DNA of 64,000 bases, from positions 178,745 through 242,744 of the forward strand of contig JAAFIM010000001.1 of the NCBI GenBank assembly GCA_013297745.1, written 5' to 3'. The translations under genes were made by a program, and so were the position numbers. The notes beneath the pieces are model-generated. The model was not told the DNA's origin. It saw only the letters and a program-made list of their open reading frames with translations, and did not search any database. Of this stretch, positions 61,345 to 64,000 are shown piece after piece. This DNA is from Chitinophagales bacterium. Lineage in GTDB: Bacteria > Bacteroidota > Bacteroidia > Chitinophagales > Saprospiraceae. Each line of letters opens with the position of its first letter. Within the stretch, counting starts at the first letter, position 1.

Positions 61345-63248
61345 AACCGTTTAAAAATCTCTTCTAATTCTAAAGTGATGAACGTTTTGCGCCCGTTGAT
61401 GGCTTTGTGTGGAGATTGACAAGCGAATAATTGGTCTATAATAGATTGCATTTCGTTGGCTGTCAATGTTTTGCCTGCTGGGATAGCTGCTTGTTGGGCA
61501 AAAGTGCGAGCTATAGTTTCGTGCGTTTCTATCTGCAAAGGCAAGTTTTGGCGTTGCTGTTCCAATAGCGAATTTAATAATTCCTGTTCTGGATAATCGG
61601 ATAAAAGCGCGGGCGTAGCGTGGATAATGAAGGTATTTTTGCCAAATTCTTTAATATCAAAACCCATTTTTAGCAAATCGGGCAGCATAGATTGCAATAA
61701 TTCGCTTTCAGCAGCAGCAAAATTCAACACTTGCGGGAATAGTTTTTGTTGCGCGCTTATTTCGGCTGGATTATCCAACATTTGCAAAAATCGTTCATAC
61801 AAAATCCTTTGGTGGGCGGCTTGTTGGTCAATTAGCATAAAACCCGACTTAATGGGCGACAATATCAATTTTTGATGCAACTGAATCGGCTGCTTGCCGT
61901 TGTTGGGCGTATCGGTAGCTGGTAGAAGGGTATAATTTTGATTGTTTTTATCTATATCTGAATGATTATCAGCATCTTGTGGGTTGGATTGATTGACACT
62001 TTCGTACAATTTTGACCAATTTTTAAGATTATTTTCATCCAAAAAAGAGGTGTTTTTTTGATAACCTGAACTTTGGCTGTTGTTATTTTGCGATTGCGAA
62101 GTTCTACTTTCGGTTTCCATTCTGGGTTGGTTGAACAAAGAATTGGGTTGGCTAAATTGCTGACCTACAGTTTTTTCTGAATGTTGTGCCAACGAAACGG
62201 AGTCTTTTATATCCTGCATTAGCCCCGTTTGCGCTTCAAAATCAATAGAAGGCGTTACATTATTTTGGGCTAAAGCGTGGCGAGCAGTTACGCGCAAGTA
62301 GTTGTAAATCAGCTTTTCATCATCAAATTTTATCTCTTGTTTGGTCGGATGCACGTTTACGTCTATATGCGAAGGGTCTAATTCCAAAAATATCACGTAC
62401 AAAGGGAGCATATTGCTGGGCAAAACATCCTCATAAGCGGTAATAATCGCGTGGTGCAAATAATGGCTTTTTATAAAACGATTATTAACAAAAAAGAACT
62501 GTTCGCCGCGCGTTTTTTTGGCAAATTCGGGTTTGGAAATAAAACCTTTTATGGTCAAAATATCCGTTTCTTCGCCTATCGGGATTAGCGATTCGTTGGA
62601 TTTATTCCCAAACAAATGCACGATGCGTTGGCGCAAATTGGCTTTGGGCAAATAATGTATTTTGTCGTCGTTGTGGTGCAAAGAAAAGAAAATTTCTGGA
62701 TTGGCCAAAGCTACCCGCTCAAATTCGTGCAAAATATGTTGCATTTCTATATTATTGGATTTGAGAAAGTTGCGGCGGGCTGGTATATTGAAAAATAAAT
62801 TTTTGACCGAAATAGAAGTTCCCGCGTTGGCTTGGCAAAACTCTTGGGTTAAAATTTCCGAACCTTCAATAACGATAAGCGTTCCCAACTCCGCTTCGCG
62901 CTTGCGCGTCCGCATTTCTACTTGTGCCACAGCAGCTATAGAAGCCATAGCTTCGCCCCGAAATCCCATCGTGCGAATAGCGAATAAATCTTCTGCCGCT
63001 CTAATTTTGGAAGTTGCGTGTCGTTCAAAACACATTCTCGCATCAGTTGGCGACATACCAATTCCGTCATCAACCACCTGAATAAGTGCTTTGCCAGCAT
63101 CTTTGACGATTAGGCGGATATTTTGCGCGCCAGCGTCTACAGAATTTTCCAACAATTCTTTGACCACAGAAGCGGGACGTTGCACCACTTCTCCAGCTGC
63201 GATTTGGTTGGCTATATGGTCGGGCAATAGTTTGATAATGTCGGACAT
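61341..63248 (-). CDS. mutL: DNA mismatch repair protein MutL
   Basis: 635 residues. MutL couples MutS mismatch recognition to strand removal. The GHKL ATPase is at the N-terminus: IANQIAAGEVVQRPASVVKE with the catalytic Glu, VDDGIGM, RHATSKI and GFRGEAMASIA. A glutamine/asparagine/serine-rich linker (about 365-445) joins it to the C-terminal dimerisation domain. There the endonuclease metal motif DQHA-x2-E-x4-E reads DQQAAHQRILYE, so two of the usual acidic/histidine positions are glutamine. Its 3' end overlaps the converging gene by 4 bp; the upstream HD-domain gene is 10 bp away. Confidence 0.96.
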   Translation of the reverse strand: MSDIIKLLPDHIANQIAAGEVVQRPASVVKELLENSVDAGAQNIRLIVKDAGKALIQVVDDGIGMSPTDARMCFERHATSKIRAAEDLFAIRTMGFRGEAMASIAAVAQVEMRTRKREAELGTLIVIEGSEILTQEFCQANAGTSISVKNLFFNIPARRNFLKSNNIEMQHILHEFERVALANPEIFFSLHHNDDKIHYLPKANLRQRIVHLFGNKSNESLIPIGEETDILTIKGFISKPEFAKKTRGEQFFFVNNRFIKSHYLHHAIITAYEDVLPSNMLPLYVIFLELDPSHIDVNVHPTKQEIKFDDEKLIYNYLRVTARHALAQNNVTPSIDFEAQTGLMQDIKDSVSLAQHSEKTVGQQFSQPNSLFNQPRMETESRTSQSQNNNSQSSGYQKNTSFLDENNLKNWSKLYESVNQSNPQDADNHSDIDKNNQNYTLLPATDTPNNGKQPIQLHQKLILSPIKSGFMLIDQQAAHQRILYERFLQMLDNPAEISAQQKLFPQVLNFAAAESELLQSMLPDLLKMGFDIKEFGKNTFIIHATPALLSDYPEQELLNSLLEQQRQNLPLQIETHETIARTFAQQAAIPAGKTLTANEMQSIIDQLFACQSPHKAINGRKTFITLELEEIFKRF

Positions 63249-63258
63249 AAATTATTGA

Positions 63259-63837
63259 TTAGCCTTTTTTTAGAAAATTGGTATAATTATTTATTTTATT
63301 TTTAAGCCGTGTGGCCAAAACTGAATTTGCTTCGTGCAAAGCGTCGTAAATTAGTCCAGCTTCTTGTTGATAACTTATTATTTTTTGATTGTTCCAATAA
63401 TAAGGCGGTTGTTGCAGATTACAAATTCGGTCAGCCAATTTGACCATCCATACTTCTTTGGGTTGTAGTCTAATTCTCTGCAAACTATCTTTAATTTGGG
63501 CTTCTTTTCCACTCAATTTTTCATTTTTGGTCAAAGCCAAAACCCCATTTGCTACTTGTTCGCCAAACTGCTGTTTTATATCCTCATAATTATATTTGGT
63601 ATCTTCCACTACGTCGTGGAGCAAAGCGCATTGTATAGCCAAATTGCCATCGCAGCCAGCCGAAAGCGACAAAGCCCAAATAACTTCCATCGTTACCGCG
63701 CCGATATGGTTGATATATTCTATTTTTTGCCCTTCTTGCGCCCCGCCATAAAATTGCCCTTGATGCGCCAAAGTCGCAAAATTCCAAGCTTTATTGTAAA
63801 TATCGGGCGACCATTGCGCGGGGGAATTGATTTCCAT
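63259..63837 (-). CDS. HD-domain hydrolase of the small ppGpp hydrolase (MESH1/SpoT-HD) type
   Basis: 192 residues, a single HD domain without synthetase or regulatory domains. Metal ligands are His44 (YINHIGAV), His74-Asp75 in ALLHDVVEDT, and Asp136 in VKLADRICN; Glu78-Asp79 complete the HDxxED pattern needed for hydrolysis. This arrangement is seen in small alarmone hydrolases, so cleavage of (p)ppGpp or NADPH-like phosphates is plausible, though the substrate is unproven. It is the promoter-proximal gene of a likely unit with mutL (10-bp gap). Confidence 0.82.
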   Translation of the reverse strand: MEINSPAQWSPDIYNKAWNFATLAHQGQFYGGAQEGQKIEYINHIGAVTMEVIWALSLSAGCDGNLAIQCALLHDVVEDTKYNYEDIKQQFGEQVANGVLALTKNEKLSGKEAQIKDSLQRIRLQPKEVWMVKLADRICNLQQPPYYWNNQKIISYQQEAGLIYDALHEANSVLATRLKNKINNYTNFLKKG

Positions 63838-64000
63838 AATTTTATAAATTTTAAATAAAAACTGTTTAGTATTAAAAATAAGTAAGTAGACAAAAACAAA
63901 GTAAAAAATCGCGCGGAGCGCGTAACTATACTAATTCCGTTGAGTTTCTACACTGTTTGAAGTGAGACGGAGCGCAGCTTTAGCAAGCGGAGCGAACAAG
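63838..64000. other. Intergenic tail with GGAGCG-type short repeats and a possible MITE end
   Basis: AT-rich leader of the HD-domain gene, then CTGTTTAGTA at 63862-63871, which matches the ends of the MITE-like elements, followed by a GC-richer stretch with CGCGCGGAGCGCG, GACGGAGCGCAG and AGCGGAGCGAAC. No gene is evident. It runs off the right edge, so its nature is unresolved. Confidence 0.4.

Overview
The window comes from an AT-rich Bacteroidota chromosome, most likely of the Cytophagales or a nearby order. The evidence is: a giant secreted protein ending in the type B (gliding-motility-associated) C-terminal sorting domain of the type IX secretion system; an OmpA/PD40 outer-membrane protein next to it; many start sites preceded by the Bacteroidota -7 box TAnnTTTG, sometimes with a -33 TTTG about 19-20 bases upstream; a GYDIA-family GHMP kinase; DUF4920 and DUF2480 proteins; and a futalosine-pathway menaquinone gene (mqnC). 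Genus and species cannot be named from the sequence.

Layout. 1-4907: end of a secreted repeat protein, mutY and a short-chain dehydrogenase (minus strand), then a secreted and a membrane protein of unknown role. 5.0-10.6 kb: a noncoding 21-bp tandem array, the fused B12-dependent acyl-CoA mutase icmF, a protein with an internal 7-residue repeat, and a duplicated palindromic intergenic block. 10.6-17.9 kb: isocitrate dehydrogenase, the OmpA/PD40 protein and a 1246-residue type IX cargo, all minus strand and 42 bp apart. 18.1-18.3 kb: two identical tRNA-Lys genes. 18.4-24.6 kb: a DUF4920 lipoprotein, fumarylacetoacetase, a calpain-like protease with a small partner, smpB and a lipoprotein. 24.7-29.8 kb: lgt, an FkbM methyltransferase, a metallophosphoesterase, a small unknown gene and bifunctional ftcD. 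29.8-36.5 kb: accessory-looking, with a 41-bp tandem array, MITE-like palindromic elements, unknown proteins, an M19-like peptidase, a leucine-rich-repeat protein, a lone ABC ATPase and a SAM hydrolase. 36.6-45.2 kb: phoH and secA with a PD-(D/E)XK nuclease-like gene between them, then small genes and a second, different PD-(D/E)XK gene. 45.3-64.0 kb: hemC, a serine hydrolase, radC, a CotH-kinase protein, a small module bracketed by identical terminators and carrying a MITE, mnmG, carbonic anhydrase, mqnC, the GHMP kinase, mutL and an HD-domain alarmone-type hydrolase.

How it fits together. Housekeeping functions dominate: DNA repair (mutY, mutL, radC), protein export and lipidation (secA, lgt), trans-translation (smpB), tRNA modification (mnmG), heme and menaquinone synthesis (hemC, mqnC), and amino-acid and acyl-CoA catabolism (fumarylacetoacetase for tyrosine, ftcD for histidine, icmF for branched acyl-CoA, feeding the TCA cycle through icd). 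Between these blocks lie short accessory genes and several classes of repeats. No CRISPR array, prophage, complete insertion sequence or multi-gene defence system was found. The most unusual items are the dispersed palindromic MITE-like family (one copy in a gene leader), the calpain-like protease with its partner, and two solitary PD-(D/E)XK genes.
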